Assembly (NCBI RefSeq): GCF_963677125.1
Contig: NZ_OY781882.1
Span: 5,664,501-5,728,500, forward strand
DNA length: 64,000 nucleotides
Origin: an uncultured Desulfobacter sp.
GTDB taxonomy: Bacteria > Desulfobacterota > Desulfobacteria > Desulfobacterales > Desulfobacteraceae
Direction: 5' to 3'
Shown here: piece after piece, positions 54,314 through 62,295 of the stretch
Layout of the letters: each line of letters opens with the position of its first letter
Numbering within the stretch: the first letter of the stretch is position 1
Program-made: the position numbers and the translations under genes
The notes under the pieces: generated by a model
The model's database searches: none
What the model was told of the DNA's origin: nothing
What the model saw: only the letters and a program-made list of their open reading frames with translations

Positions 54314-54347
54314 TAGAAGCTATCTTAAAATTTTAAGATAGCTTCTA
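54314..54347. terminator. Bidirectional terminator between purB and the 99-residue gene
   Basis: A perfect 34-base palindrome, TAGAAGCTATCTTAAAA against its complement. It contains the stop codon of the minus-strand gene. Confidence 0.75.
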
Positions 54348-54644
54348 ATAGATTACCGGAGACTGTCCAGCATTAAAGCTGGATAAATACCATGGCGCAG
54401 ATTTGTACTTAAGACGCTTAAGTCCCTTTGTCTCAAGAACATTCACTGCCAAAGAGAAAGTATGATAATCAATTTCAATGTCTTCCCATCCCAGGTATTT
54501 GAGGCGTTTTCGGGCTTGGCAATAGGACATGTTCGGATTGATCAGGAACGCGTTGGCCAGGCTGCGGATAAACCCTGGGATTAAGGCTATATCCACCCCG
54601 TTTTCTATTAGTTTGTTCACCAGTTTCTGATCAATGACAGTCAT
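54345..54644 (-). CDS. Conserved-looking small protein of unknown function
   Basis: A 99-residue protein, MTVIDQKLVNKLIENGVDIALIPG, mostly helical, with SYCQARKRLKYLGWEDIEIDYHTFSLAV in the middle. No motif recognised. It has its own stop inside the palindromic terminator shared with purB. Clean start and codon use suggest a real gene. Confidence 0.65.
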   Translation of the reverse strand: MTVIDQKLVNKLIENGVDIALIPGFIRSLANAFLINPNMSYCQARKRLKYLGWEDIEIDYHTFSLAVNVLETKGLKRLKYKSAPWYLSSFNAGQSPVIY

Positions 54645-55021
54645 TTATCACCATTAACTATTATGTTTCTTGCTGTTTTAGCGTGTGATTTGATTTTTAA
54701 TATTTCAAATCTAACAAGCCAATTAAACCCCACGATAATTTAGAAAGGTATTCAAGTCAAACCGGATTATGTAGAATTAACGAAAAAATTTGGAGATTTA
54801 TTATCCTAAATTAGATAGTTCCACGAATTGTCGATTTTTAAAAAACTAATTTTCCGCTTATTTCCGTCTTATTCTTTTAAAATTCTATTTATTTGGAAAT
54901 TGTTAAACATTGCCCGGGCGTGGAATATCAGAAGGAGCAAGTTTTTCTTTTTTTCTGGGTTGGGTGATGCTACGTTTGTATATGATATCATTAATTAACA
55001 GTTAAAAAGGTACGCTGGAAA
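54645..55021. other. Divergent gene-free region
   Basis: About 380 AT-rich bases between the small unknown gene and the AMMECR1 gene. It presumably holds both promoters. Nothing else is supported. Confidence 0.5.
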
Positions 55022-55585
55022 ATGATCAGTGACAAGCAAGGTAAGATGCTGCTGGAAATGGCTCGTATCAGTATTGCCGAAAAACTCGGGTTGCCTGTGG
55101 ATAAGTCGCAAATGGATTTAGATCAGTCCTTTCTTGAAACTAAACTGGGGCTGTTTGTGAGCTTGCATAAAAACAGCAGTCTAAGAGGTTGCATTGGTGT
55201 CATAGAACCGGTTGAATCATTGAAAACAGGAATTAAAGAAATTGCAAGGCTTGCGGCTTTCAAGGATTCGCGTTTTGCGCCCCTTTCCGGGGATGAATTT
55301 GACCAGGTGGATTTGGAGATCAGTCTTTTGTCTCCGCCTGAAAAATTCGAATACGATGAGGCAAAGGAGTTGCTCCAAAGACTTGTACCGCTCAAGGATG
55401 GCGTGATTATTAAGAAAGGACGCAGGCAGGCAACCTTTCTTCCCCAGGTTTGGGAACAATTGCCTGACCCGGCTTCCTTTTTATCCCAATTGTGTCTCAA
55501 AGCCGGACTTGATGCCGATGAATGGGGCAAAGGCAGTCTGACTGTTCATACTTACAGGGTTCATTTATTTTCTGAAAAAAAATAG
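55022..55585 (+). CDS. amrA: AMMECR1-domain protein (AmmeMemoRadiSam system protein A)
   Basis: A 187-residue AMMECR1-domain protein. LRGCIGVIEP and SRFAPLSGDEFDQVDLEISLLSPPE are family hallmarks. It is the A component of the AmmeMemoRadiSam set, whose Memo and radical-SAM members are absent here. No enzymatic role has been shown. The next gene, trpR, follows 22 bases later. Confidence 0.9.
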   Translation: MISDKQGKMLLEMARISIAEKLGLPVDKSQMDLDQSFLETKLGLFVSLHKNSSLRGCIGVIEPVESLKTGIKEIARLAAFKDSRFAPLSGDEFDQVDLEISLLSPPEKFEYDEAKELLQRLVPLKDGVIIKKGRRQATFLPQVWEQLPDPASFLSQLCLKAGLDADEWGKGSLTVHTYRVHLFSEKK

Positions 55586-55607
55586 ACCACCAGGATGCAA
55601 AAAATTT

Positions 55608-55895
55608 ATGCGTATCGATCAGGAATTACTGGACGTCATTTTATCCATTAAAAACAAAGATGAACTGGAATTTTTTTTTGAAGAAATTTTTACACCGGCG
55701 GAGCTTTCGGACCTTTCTTTGCGCTGGAAGCTTTTAAAAGATCTGCATGCGGGAATGACCCAACGCAAAATTGCTGAAAAATACGGCATCAGTCTGTGTA
55801 AAATCACCCGGGGATCAAAGGTGCTGAAAAAAAAAGGTTCTGTTGCATTTAAGATGTTGGATTCATTGACTGACAAGTTCCAGGGCCAGTTCTGA
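55608..55895 (+). CDS. trpR: TrpR-family repressor
   Basis: A 95-residue helical protein with the Trp repressor helix-turn-helix (AGMTQRKIAEKYGISLCKITRGSKVLKK). The RGSKVL segment matches TrpR rather than the YerC branch. It would bind trp operators with tryptophan as co-repressor; no trp genes are seen here. It overlaps the convergent NUDIX gene by 33 bases. Confidence 0.87.
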   Translation: MRIDQELLDVILSIKNKDELEFFFEEIFTPAELSDLSLRWKLLKDLHAGMTQRKIAEKYGISLCKITRGSKVLKKKGSVAFKMLDSLTDKFQGQF

Positions 55896-56471
55896 CCACA
55901 GTTCTAAATTTAGTCGCAAAAGCGTTGGTGTTGCATGCCAGATAAAGCTGTGTAACTCTTCGCCGGGTAAATAGCCTTTGGGGTCTTGTGTTCTGATCAC
56001 AAAGACCGCCCCCATATGAACGCTGCCCACCGCTGTGAGATCTTCACTGATAATGCCTAAGAATTCAATGGGATCTGTGTCAATTCTCCGGGTCAGTTCT
56101 TCATCTAGTTCCCTTTGCATACCGCTTTTTAAAATAATTTCAAAACTATCTGTTTCCATGGCTGTGTCTTCCGGGTTGATATGGCCGCCGATTCCTATGG
56201 ACCACAGGTCATGAAGCCGCGTTTCGCTGCCCTGTCTGTTGTAGGCCGCGGTCATACCGCCATCGGCTGTTTGCAAAAGAATATACGGAATGATCTGTTT
56301 TTTTTGTCTGTCTTCTTCGGCAATGTCCCGGCGGACAAAGGAAAATTCAGCTTTGGTGCATGTTGCTGCAAATGTGCTAAACGCCATGGGAAGAACCGTT
56401 TTGGGAGTTACCCAGGACGCCGGAAGGTTTTTTCTGTCAATGCATAAGACTTGTTCTTGTTTTTTGTCCAT
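55863..56471 (-). CDS. NUDIX-domain protein
   Basis: A 202-residue protein with a NUDIX-like box: GIGGHINPED at the front and MQRELDEEL at the end, with a longer spacer than usual. Residues 40-140 form the beta grasp part. NUDIX enzymes cut nucleoside diphosphate derivatives; substrate unknown. ATG 56471 with GAGAG eight bases upstream is chosen over 56552. Overlaps trpR at the 3' end. Confidence 0.78.
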   Translation of the reverse strand: MDKKQEQVLCIDRKNLPASWVTPKTVLPMAFSTFAATCTKAEFSFVRRDIAEEDRQKKQIIPYILLQTADGGMTAAYNRQGSETRLHDLWSIGIGGHINPEDTAMETDSFEIILKSGMQRELDEELTRRIDTDPIEFLGIISEDLTAVGSVHMGAVFVIRTQDPKGYLPGEELHSFIWHATPTLLRLNLELWSELALELVSQ

Positions 56472-56618
56472 AATTATTTCTCTCGTTTGTATTAATTGAT
56501 GGAGCGGTTGTAACATAATTGGCGTCCAAGGCATACCGTCAGTGGTTCCCATGGCCTTTTTTTTATGGCTGTGGTATGTGGAATCTATGATTTTTAAATA
56601 ATTGAGGATAATAACGTC

Positions 56619-57593
56619 GTGCTCTATATTGGCAAAAAAGATATTGCAAAAATTGACCGGTCTTTGATTCTAAACGCCATTTCCAAGGCCTACACGTTGC
56701 TCCTGGATGAAAACTATACAATGCCAGACCGAATTCACGTTCAGAATGGCGAGAACACCCTTTTATTAATGCCCTGTTTTGAAAGTAACTATTTTGCAAC
56801 CAAACTGGTTTCTGTCTTTCCGGACGCTCCGAAATTGGGGGCACCGGCAGTAAACGGGATTATGACCTTGGCGGACAATAAAACCGGCATGCCGCTGGCT
56901 GTCATGGACGGTGCCGCTCTTACGGCCGAGCGTACCGGGGCTGTGGGCGGGCTTGCCGTCAAGATGTTAACACGTGAAAACATTGAAACTGCCGGTGTGA
57001 TAGGCGCTGGTGTCCAGGGGATGGCCCAGGCCAGGTATCTGCTGCACAATCGCAGAATAAAGCAGATGATGATTTTCAATCGTTCTGCCGAGACTGCCCG
57101 GGCAAGGGTCGCCGGCCTTGCAAGCGAGTATCCTGATGTCGATTTTAAGGTGGCACAGACTGCAGACGGTCTAGTCAAGGCCTGTAATCTTGTCGTGGCC
57201 GCCACAACAAGCAAGACGCCGGTGTTCAGCAATGATCCCGAACTGGTAAAGGGCAAAACCTTTATCTCCATTGGATCATTCAGGCCGGATATGAAGGAGT
57301 TTCCCGATGTCGTCATTGAAACGGCAAATCGTATTTATGTGGACACCCCCTTTGCATCAAAGGAGGCCGGCGATCTGAGTCAGCCCCTGGCGAAAGGCCT
57401 TGTCAAAAATTCAGAATTGATAGGTTTTTCAAGCCTTGTCCGTTCCCCCTTGACCGATGAACAGAAAAAGGATCCGGCGTTCAATACCTTATTTTTCAAG
57501 TCTGTGGGCATGGCCTTGTTTGATCTGACAGTGGCATCCTCAGTTTATGAGTTTGCTCTAAAAAATAATTTAGGCGTTAAATTAGATTTTTAA
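56619..57593 (+). CDS. Ornithine cyclodeaminase/alanine dehydrogenase-like protein
   Basis: A 324-residue protein of the ornithine cyclodeaminase/mu-crystallin family. The Rossmann motif GVIGAGVQGMAQARYLL and DGAALTAERTGAVGGLAVKML are typical. Members deaminate ornithine, or reduce imines and alanine, with NAD(P). It starts at GTG 56619. Substrate cannot be told. It stands alone between divergent NUDIX gene and tRNA. Confidence 0.85.
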   Translation: MLYIGKKDIAKIDRSLILNAISKAYTLLLDENYTMPDRIHVQNGENTLLLMPCFESNYFATKLVSVFPDAPKLGAPAVNGIMTLADNKTGMPLAVMDGAALTAERTGAVGGLAVKMLTRENIETAGVIGAGVQGMAQARYLLHNRRIKQMMIFNRSAETARARVAGLASEYPDVDFKVAQTADGLVKACNLVVAATTSKTPVFSNDPELVKGKTFISIGSFRPDMKEFPDVVIETANRIYVDTPFASKEAGDLSQPLAKGLVKNSELIGFSSLVRSPLTDEQKKDPAFNTLFFKSVGMALFDLTVASSVYEFALKNNLGVKLDF

Positions 57594-57610
57594 GTGGATT
57601 GAAAAAAAGA

Positions 57611-57685
57611 TGGAGCGGGAAACGGGATTTGAACCCGCGACTTCGACCTTGGCAAGGTCGCACTCTACCACTGAGTTATTCCCGC
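57611..57685 (-). tRNA. tRNA-Gly (anticodon GCC)
   Basis: The minus strand reads GCGGGAA...TTCCCGC plus discriminator T and CCA, a full cloverleaf of 75 bases. The anticodon arm CTTGCCAAG gives GCC, and the GGTTCAAATCC T-loop is present. Encoded CCA. Confidence 0.97.
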
Positions 57686-57788
57686 TCAGTTGAAAGGCGA
57701 GTTATTTCTATAAAAAAAGCTGCGGTCTGTCAAGAAAAGATTTAGCAAATATTCATAAAATTTCAGATATACAGGTGGTGAAAAGAAA

Positions 57789-58781
57789 ATGAGTTTGGGA
57801 AATACCTTGGTTACTGGCGGTGGTGGCTTCCTAGGAAAGGCGGTGGTCAGAAAATTAGTTGATAAAGAAGAGAATGTTTTTTCATTTTCCCGGTCCCGGT
57901 ATACGGAATTGGATAACCTGGGTATTTCCCAGATACAGGGAGACCTTGCCGATGCCGATGCTGTGTCTGATGCCTTAAAAGGCATGGATACCGTGTTTCA
58001 TGTTGCCGCAAAACCCGGTATCTGGGGCGCTTATGATGAATATTTCCGTATTAATGTTACCGGAACCGTCAATGTCATTAATGCCTGTATGAAACATAAA
58101 GTGAAGCAGCTGATTCATACCAGTTCACCTTCAGTGGTGTTTGATGACAAGGATATGCACGGGGCAGATGAGTCGGTTCCCTATCCGGATAAATATTTGG
58201 CTCCCTATCCTGAAACCAAAGCGCTGGCGGAAAAAGAGGTGATTAACGCGGCGGAGCAAGGGCTTTGCGTTATCATCTTACGGCCCCATTTGATCTGGGG
58301 TCCCGAAGACAACCACCTGGTACCGGGCATTATCAGCAGGGCTAAACGCCTGAAGATCATTGGCCCGGATACGGATCTTGTGGATACCATTTATGTGGAC
58401 AATGCAGCCGATGCACATATCCTGGCCGCTGAAAAGTTGTCCCAAAACCATGACCTGTCCGGAAACATATATTTTATCAGCCAGGATGAGCCCATGTCTA
58501 AATGGACTTTGGCCAATGGGTTTCTGGCTGCTGCAGGCCTGCCGCCCATTAAAGGGCATGTGTCTGGAAGAACCGCCTATGCAGCCGGATGGCTCTTTGA
58601 ATTCATTTACCGAACATTTGGTATTAAAAAGGATCCTCCCATGACCCGGTTTGCTGCCAAGGAACTTGCCACCTCCCACTGGTTTGATATCAGCCGGGCA
58701 AAAAATGACCTGGGATATGAACCCAAAATTTCCACCCAGGAAGGTTTAAAACGCCTGAAGGTATGGTTGAATCGAAAATGA
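57789..58781 (+). CDS. NAD-dependent epimerase/3-beta-hydroxysteroid-dehydrogenase-type protein
   Basis: A 330-residue extended short-chain dehydrogenase: NTLVTGGGGFLGKAVVRKL at the start and the YxxxK active site in YPETKALAEK near residue 140. Its overall length and TSSPSVVF segment resemble OleD/3-beta-HSD-like proteins acting on hydroxy or keto groups. It overlaps the BrkB gene by an ATGA junction. Confidence 0.82.
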   Translation: MSLGNTLVTGGGGFLGKAVVRKLVDKEENVFSFSRSRYTELDNLGISQIQGDLADADAVSDALKGMDTVFHVAAKPGIWGAYDEYFRINVTGTVNVINACMKHKVKQLIHTSSPSVVFDDKDMHGADESVPYPDKYLAPYPETKALAEKEVINAAEQGLCVIILRPHLIWGPEDNHLVPGIISRAKRLKIIGPDTDLVDTIYVDNAADAHILAAEKLSQNHDLSGNIYFISQDEPMSKWTLANGFLAAAGLPPIKGHVSGRTAYAAGWLFEFIYRTFGIKKDPPMTRFAAKELATSHWFDISRAKNDLGYEPKISTQEGLKRLKVWLNRK

Positions 58782-60052
58782 AGCCGATACCGGCCTTCTC
58801 ATTTGAGTCGTTTCGGGCCAAGGCGATCCGGGTGCTTTACAGGGCTGCCAAGGGGTATCAGCGGGACAATTGTGCCTTGCGGGCATCGGCTTTGAGTCTG
58901 TACACCCTTTTGAGTATTGTGCCTGTGATGGCTATGGCCTTTGGCATCGCCAAAGGATTCGGGTTCCGGCAGTTCCTTGAGGCAGAGGTAATGTCTTTAT
59001 TTGAGGGTCATGAGGAGATTGTTCAAAATATTCTGGTTTTCTCCAACAATCTGCTGGAAAAAACCCAGGGTGGGCTCATGGCCGTGCTTGGCGTCCTGGT
59101 GCTTTTATACTCCCTAATTAAATTGATGTTTCATATTGAAGATACATTTAACCGCATCTGGTGGGTCAGTGATGGCAGACCGTTGATCAGAAAACTCACT
59201 GATTATCTGACCATTGCTCTGGCTGCAGGCCTTTTGGGCGTTCTGTCCGGATCTGTAAATTTGTTTATGATTCCTCACCTTGAATCCTTCTGGGCCTATC
59301 TTGGTGTTCCCATTGACATTAAAGGTGTTATTTCCTTTTTTATCAAGGTCGTTCCCTATGTGGTCACCTGGGCGCTGTTCATGTTTTTTTATGTGATCAT
59401 GCCCCACAAAAAAGTGAATTTCAGGGCAGCGGCCACAGGCGCGGTGTTTGCCGGTACCTTATTTCAGATTATACAGACCGCTTTTTTAAAGTTTCAGGTT
59501 TTTGTTACGGGCTACAATGCCATCTATGGCAGTTTTGCCGCATTGCCCATGTTTTTAATCTGGTTGCAAGTTTCTTGGGGGGTACTGCTCTACGGCGCAG
59601 AGATCGCATTTGAGTGGGAGAATATCGACAATGCAAAAACCCCGGATCTGACTTTAAATGCCATGAGCAATCGAGCCAGAAAACTTGCCATGCTGGAGAT
59701 TGTCAAAGGATGTGTTCAGCGGTTTGCCGAAAAAAAGCCGCCGGCCACAGATATCTGTATCGCCAGGGAGCTGAATCTGCCTTTAACCATTATTCACCAT
59801 CTTCTGGAGATGCTGATGGAAGCTGATGTTTTGTATTCAGTCAATCTTGAAGGCAATACCACCGGGTACACGCCTGCTATGGATATCGAATGCATGAGTA
59901 TTATGGATGTCCTTTGTGCCGTGGAGCATCAGGGTAATCCAACGGCATATACGGCAGGCACTCTGCTGGCCCAGGCTTTGGAGGACAGCCTGGACAGGTT
60001 TGACAGGGCTGCCAGGGATTGTAATGGGGAGCGGTTGATTAAAGATATTTGA
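58778..60052 (+). CDS. YihY/BrkB-family membrane protein with C-terminal helical domain
   Basis: A 424-residue membrane protein of the YihY/BrkB family with about six hydrophobic spans (SLYTLLSIVPVMAMAFGIAK, GLMAVLGVLVLLYSLIKLMF, YVVTWALFMFFYVIMPHKK) and the NFRAAATGAVFAGTLFQI segment. A C-terminal part (about residues 300-425) is hydrophilic and winged-helix-like. Family role is unsettled. It starts at ATG 58778, coupled to the epimerase stop. Confidence 0.85.
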   Translation: MKPIPAFSFESFRAKAIRVLYRAAKGYQRDNCALRASALSLYTLLSIVPVMAMAFGIAKGFGFRQFLEAEVMSLFEGHEEIVQNILVFSNNLLEKTQGGLMAVLGVLVLLYSLIKLMFHIEDTFNRIWWVSDGRPLIRKLTDYLTIALAAGLLGVLSGSVNLFMIPHLESFWAYLGVPIDIKGVISFFIKVVPYVVTWALFMFFYVIMPHKKVNFRAAATGAVFAGTLFQIIQTAFLKFQVFVTGYNAIYGSFAALPMFLIWLQVSWGVLLYGAEIAFEWENIDNAKTPDLTLNAMSNRARKLAMLEIVKGCVQRFAEKKPPATDICIARELNLPLTIIHHLLEMLMEADVLYSVNLEGNTTGYTPAMDIECMSIMDVLCAVEHQGNPTAYTAGTLLAQALEDSLDRFDRAARDCNGERLIKDI

Positions 60053-60090
60053 TATCTGTGTATATCTATTGCAAATAGATTGTGAATTGA

Positions 60091-60960
60091 TCAGGCAACA
60101 GCTGTGGTGATTTTAAAAAATTCCTTAATCTGAGGTTCTTTTGCCTTTAGCAACTCTATAATCTGCATCATGCCCGATTCATTTATGCCGATTTTTTGGG
60201 GTGCATTTTTGATGGTAACGGGGGCCGGATTGCCGGAATGACCCAGTTGGGCTTTTTGTGTAAGATAGTTTGCAAGATTGATGATCATGGCCTGGTGGCG
60301 GTATTTTGCCGGTGCCGATTCCGGGACATGATGAAACCTGCAGGGCAGGATGATGGATGCAGGAAAATTCCAACGTGTCATTAAAAGGGCGGATAATGCC
60401 GCATGATCCAGCTTGAATAGATGGTTTTCACTGAAATAAAGGGGGCGCTTGTTTTCCAATGCATATTGCCGGACTTCGTTATATTCTTTTTTAAAATAAA
60501 TAGAAAAAATGATTTTGCCCATATCATGGAGAAGGGCCGGAATAAAAATTTTTCCTGCAATACCCGGGTTGGTTTGCCTTGCCAGTCGCTTTGAGGCCGT
60601 AGCCACGCCGATGCCATGTATCCATAATGCTTTCATATCTAAACTCAAGTCCGAGGTTTTTGATATACTGGATAAGATTCCCATGCCCAGGGCAATGCCG
60701 ATAATTTCATCAAACCCGATAACGGAAATGGCTCGTTTAACCGTCTCGACTTTATTTTTTTGGGCATAATAAACGGAATTTGCAAGCTTGAGCAGCTTAT
60801 TGGTCATGGCCAGGTCATATGAAATGATTTTGGCTAATTTTTCTGTGGTTGTTTTTTCGTCGGAAGCGGCCCGGATCAGATTATCCACAACAGCCGGGAG
60901 CGTGGGTAAATCGCTTTCCCTTTTTTGAACCATTTCAAGGATGCGTTCTTTTATTTCCAT
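60091..60960 (-). CDS. HDOD-domain protein
   Basis: A 289-residue HDOD protein: LPTLPAVVDNLIRAASDEKTT, ISYDLAMTNKLLKLANSVYY and LLHDMGKIIFSIYF. HDOD proteins are helical signalling modules related to HD hydrolases but usually inactive, though this one keeps an HD pair. It converges with the BrkB gene. Target unknown. Confidence 0.9.
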   Translation of the reverse strand: MEIKERILEMVQKRESDLPTLPAVVDNLIRAASDEKTTTEKLAKIISYDLAMTNKLLKLANSVYYAQKNKVETVKRAISVIGFDEIIGIALGMGILSSISKTSDLSLDMKALWIHGIGVATASKRLARQTNPGIAGKIFIPALLHDMGKIIFSIYFKKEYNEVRQYALENKRPLYFSENHLFKLDHAALSALLMTRWNFPASIILPCRFHHVPESAPAKYRHQAMIINLANYLTQKAQLGHSGNPAPVTIKNAPQKIGINESGMMQIIELLKAKEPQIKEFFKITTAVA

Positions 60961-60983
60961 CGAATGCCGTTTGCCTGTCCGGG

Positions 60984-61379
60984 CTAATGAAACCGGGTGA
61001 TGTTAATGCTGCCGTTGGCCGTCATCTCGTCGAATTTTTTTCTTAAAAAGCGTTTAAATTTGTTTCGCGTGGGGGGGTATAAAAGCAAAAGGCCTGCCGT
61101 GTCCGTTAAAAGTCCGGGCGTAATGAGCACCAAGCCGGCAATGAGGATGATAAATGCATCCAGAAGATCTTCGGCCGGCATCAGTCCCTGGTTTAGATTC
61201 CGGCGGACTTTCATCATGGTGTTTAAGCCCTCCATCCGGGCAAGATAGGCACCGAGGAATCCGGTTAGAATGACCAGAATTATGGTGTTGAAGCCGCCGA
61301 TAATTCCGCCAAGATGAATAAGAATATATAGTTCCGCCACTGGGATCAGGGTAAAACATAGAAACAGTTTGAACAGCAT
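60984..61379 (-). CDS. fxsA: FxsA-family membrane protein
   Basis: A 131-residue protein with hydrophobic spans at both ends (LFLCFTLIPVAELYILIHLG and FIILIAGLVLITPGLLTDTAGLLLL). ITPGLLTDTAGLLLLYPPTR is the FxsA signature. In E. coli it affects phage exclusion sensitivity; role here unknown. Confidence 0.9.
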   Translation of the reverse strand: MLFKLFLCFTLIPVAELYILIHLGGIIGGFNTIILVILTGFLGAYLARMEGLNTMMKVRRNLNQGLMPAEDLLDAFIILIAGLVLITPGLLTDTAGLLLLYPPTRNKFKRFLRKKFDEMTANGSINITRFH

Positions 61380-61551
61380 AAAATACTCCTAACAACCATG
61401 GGGCAACCTAGTCTGTCGCTCCCCAGGCTTAATCCACAACAAAACATTATAAAACTAACAACATATTGATAATTTACTATAAAACTTCAACAAATATCTT
61501 AATGCATAATGGCCATGAACCCGGGGTTGTCAAGTCGGGATATTACATTGT

Positions 61552-62295
61552 TCATACGGCATGTGCGATCCTGTTTGGGTTTGAAGCTGTTTTGATTTGG
61601 GGGAGAATATGTCGCCCGGACCGCCATAGGCTGTCCGGAACTTTTTGATTGATACCGTGATTTAAGATGTCAAGAAACCGATCTCTTGTGATTTCCTGGG
61701 CACCCATGCGAAGCAGATGGCCGGATGTGACCTGGCAGTCAATCATCCCAAACCCCTGAAAGTCTAATTCCCGGGCAAGGGCCACAAGGGCAACCTTGGA
61801 TGCATTCGAAACACGGGAAAACATGGATTCTCCAAAAAAGGTTTTTCCCAAACTAATCCCGTACAAGCCACCTACCAGCTGGTCATTCTGCCAGGCTTCC
61901 ACAGAGTGAGCGATCCCCATTTTGTGCAAGGTGATATAGGCATCAATCATTTCATCCACCAGCCAGGTGCCATCAGGCTTGTCCTGCCTGGGTTGGGAAC
62001 AGGCCACAATGGTTTGTTCAAACGCGGTATTGATCCGAATGGAGAAATAATTTTTTCGAATAATTTTTCCTAAGCTTTTTGAGACCCTGATTTCCGAAGG
62101 AAAAAGAACCAGCCGGGGATCAGGCGACCACCAGAGAATGGGTTCGCTGTTGGAAAACCAAGGGAAGATCCCCCTTCTATACGCCAGGGTCAAGCGCGTT
62201 GGGCACAGGTCTCCCCCGATACATAGCAAACCGTCAGGCCGTGCCAGCCAAGCCGGCGGAAATTCAATTTTTTCAGATAGCCTGAAAAGTGGCAT
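61552..62295 (-). CDS. aat: Leucyl/phenylalanyl-tRNA-protein transferase
   Basis: A 247-residue enzyme with IFPWFSNSEPILWWSPDPRLVLFP and SVEAWQNDQLVGGLYGISLGKTFFGESMFS, both Aat hallmarks. It adds Leu or Phe to proteins starting with Lys or Arg, marking them for ClpS/ClpAP. Its start overlaps the clpA stop by one base, so the tagging enzyme and the unfoldase are coupled. Confidence 0.96.
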   Translation of the reverse strand: MPLFRLSEKIEFPPAWLARPDGLLCIGGDLCPTRLTLAYRRGIFPWFSNSEPILWWSPDPRLVLFPSEIRVSKSLGKIIRKNYFSIRINTAFEQTIVACSQPRQDKPDGTWLVDEMIDAYITLHKMGIAHSVEAWQNDQLVGGLYGISLGKTFFGESMFSRVSNASKVALVALARELDFQGFGMIDCQVTSGHLLRMGAQEITRDRFLDILNHGINQKVPDSLWRSGRHILPQIKTASNPNRIAHAV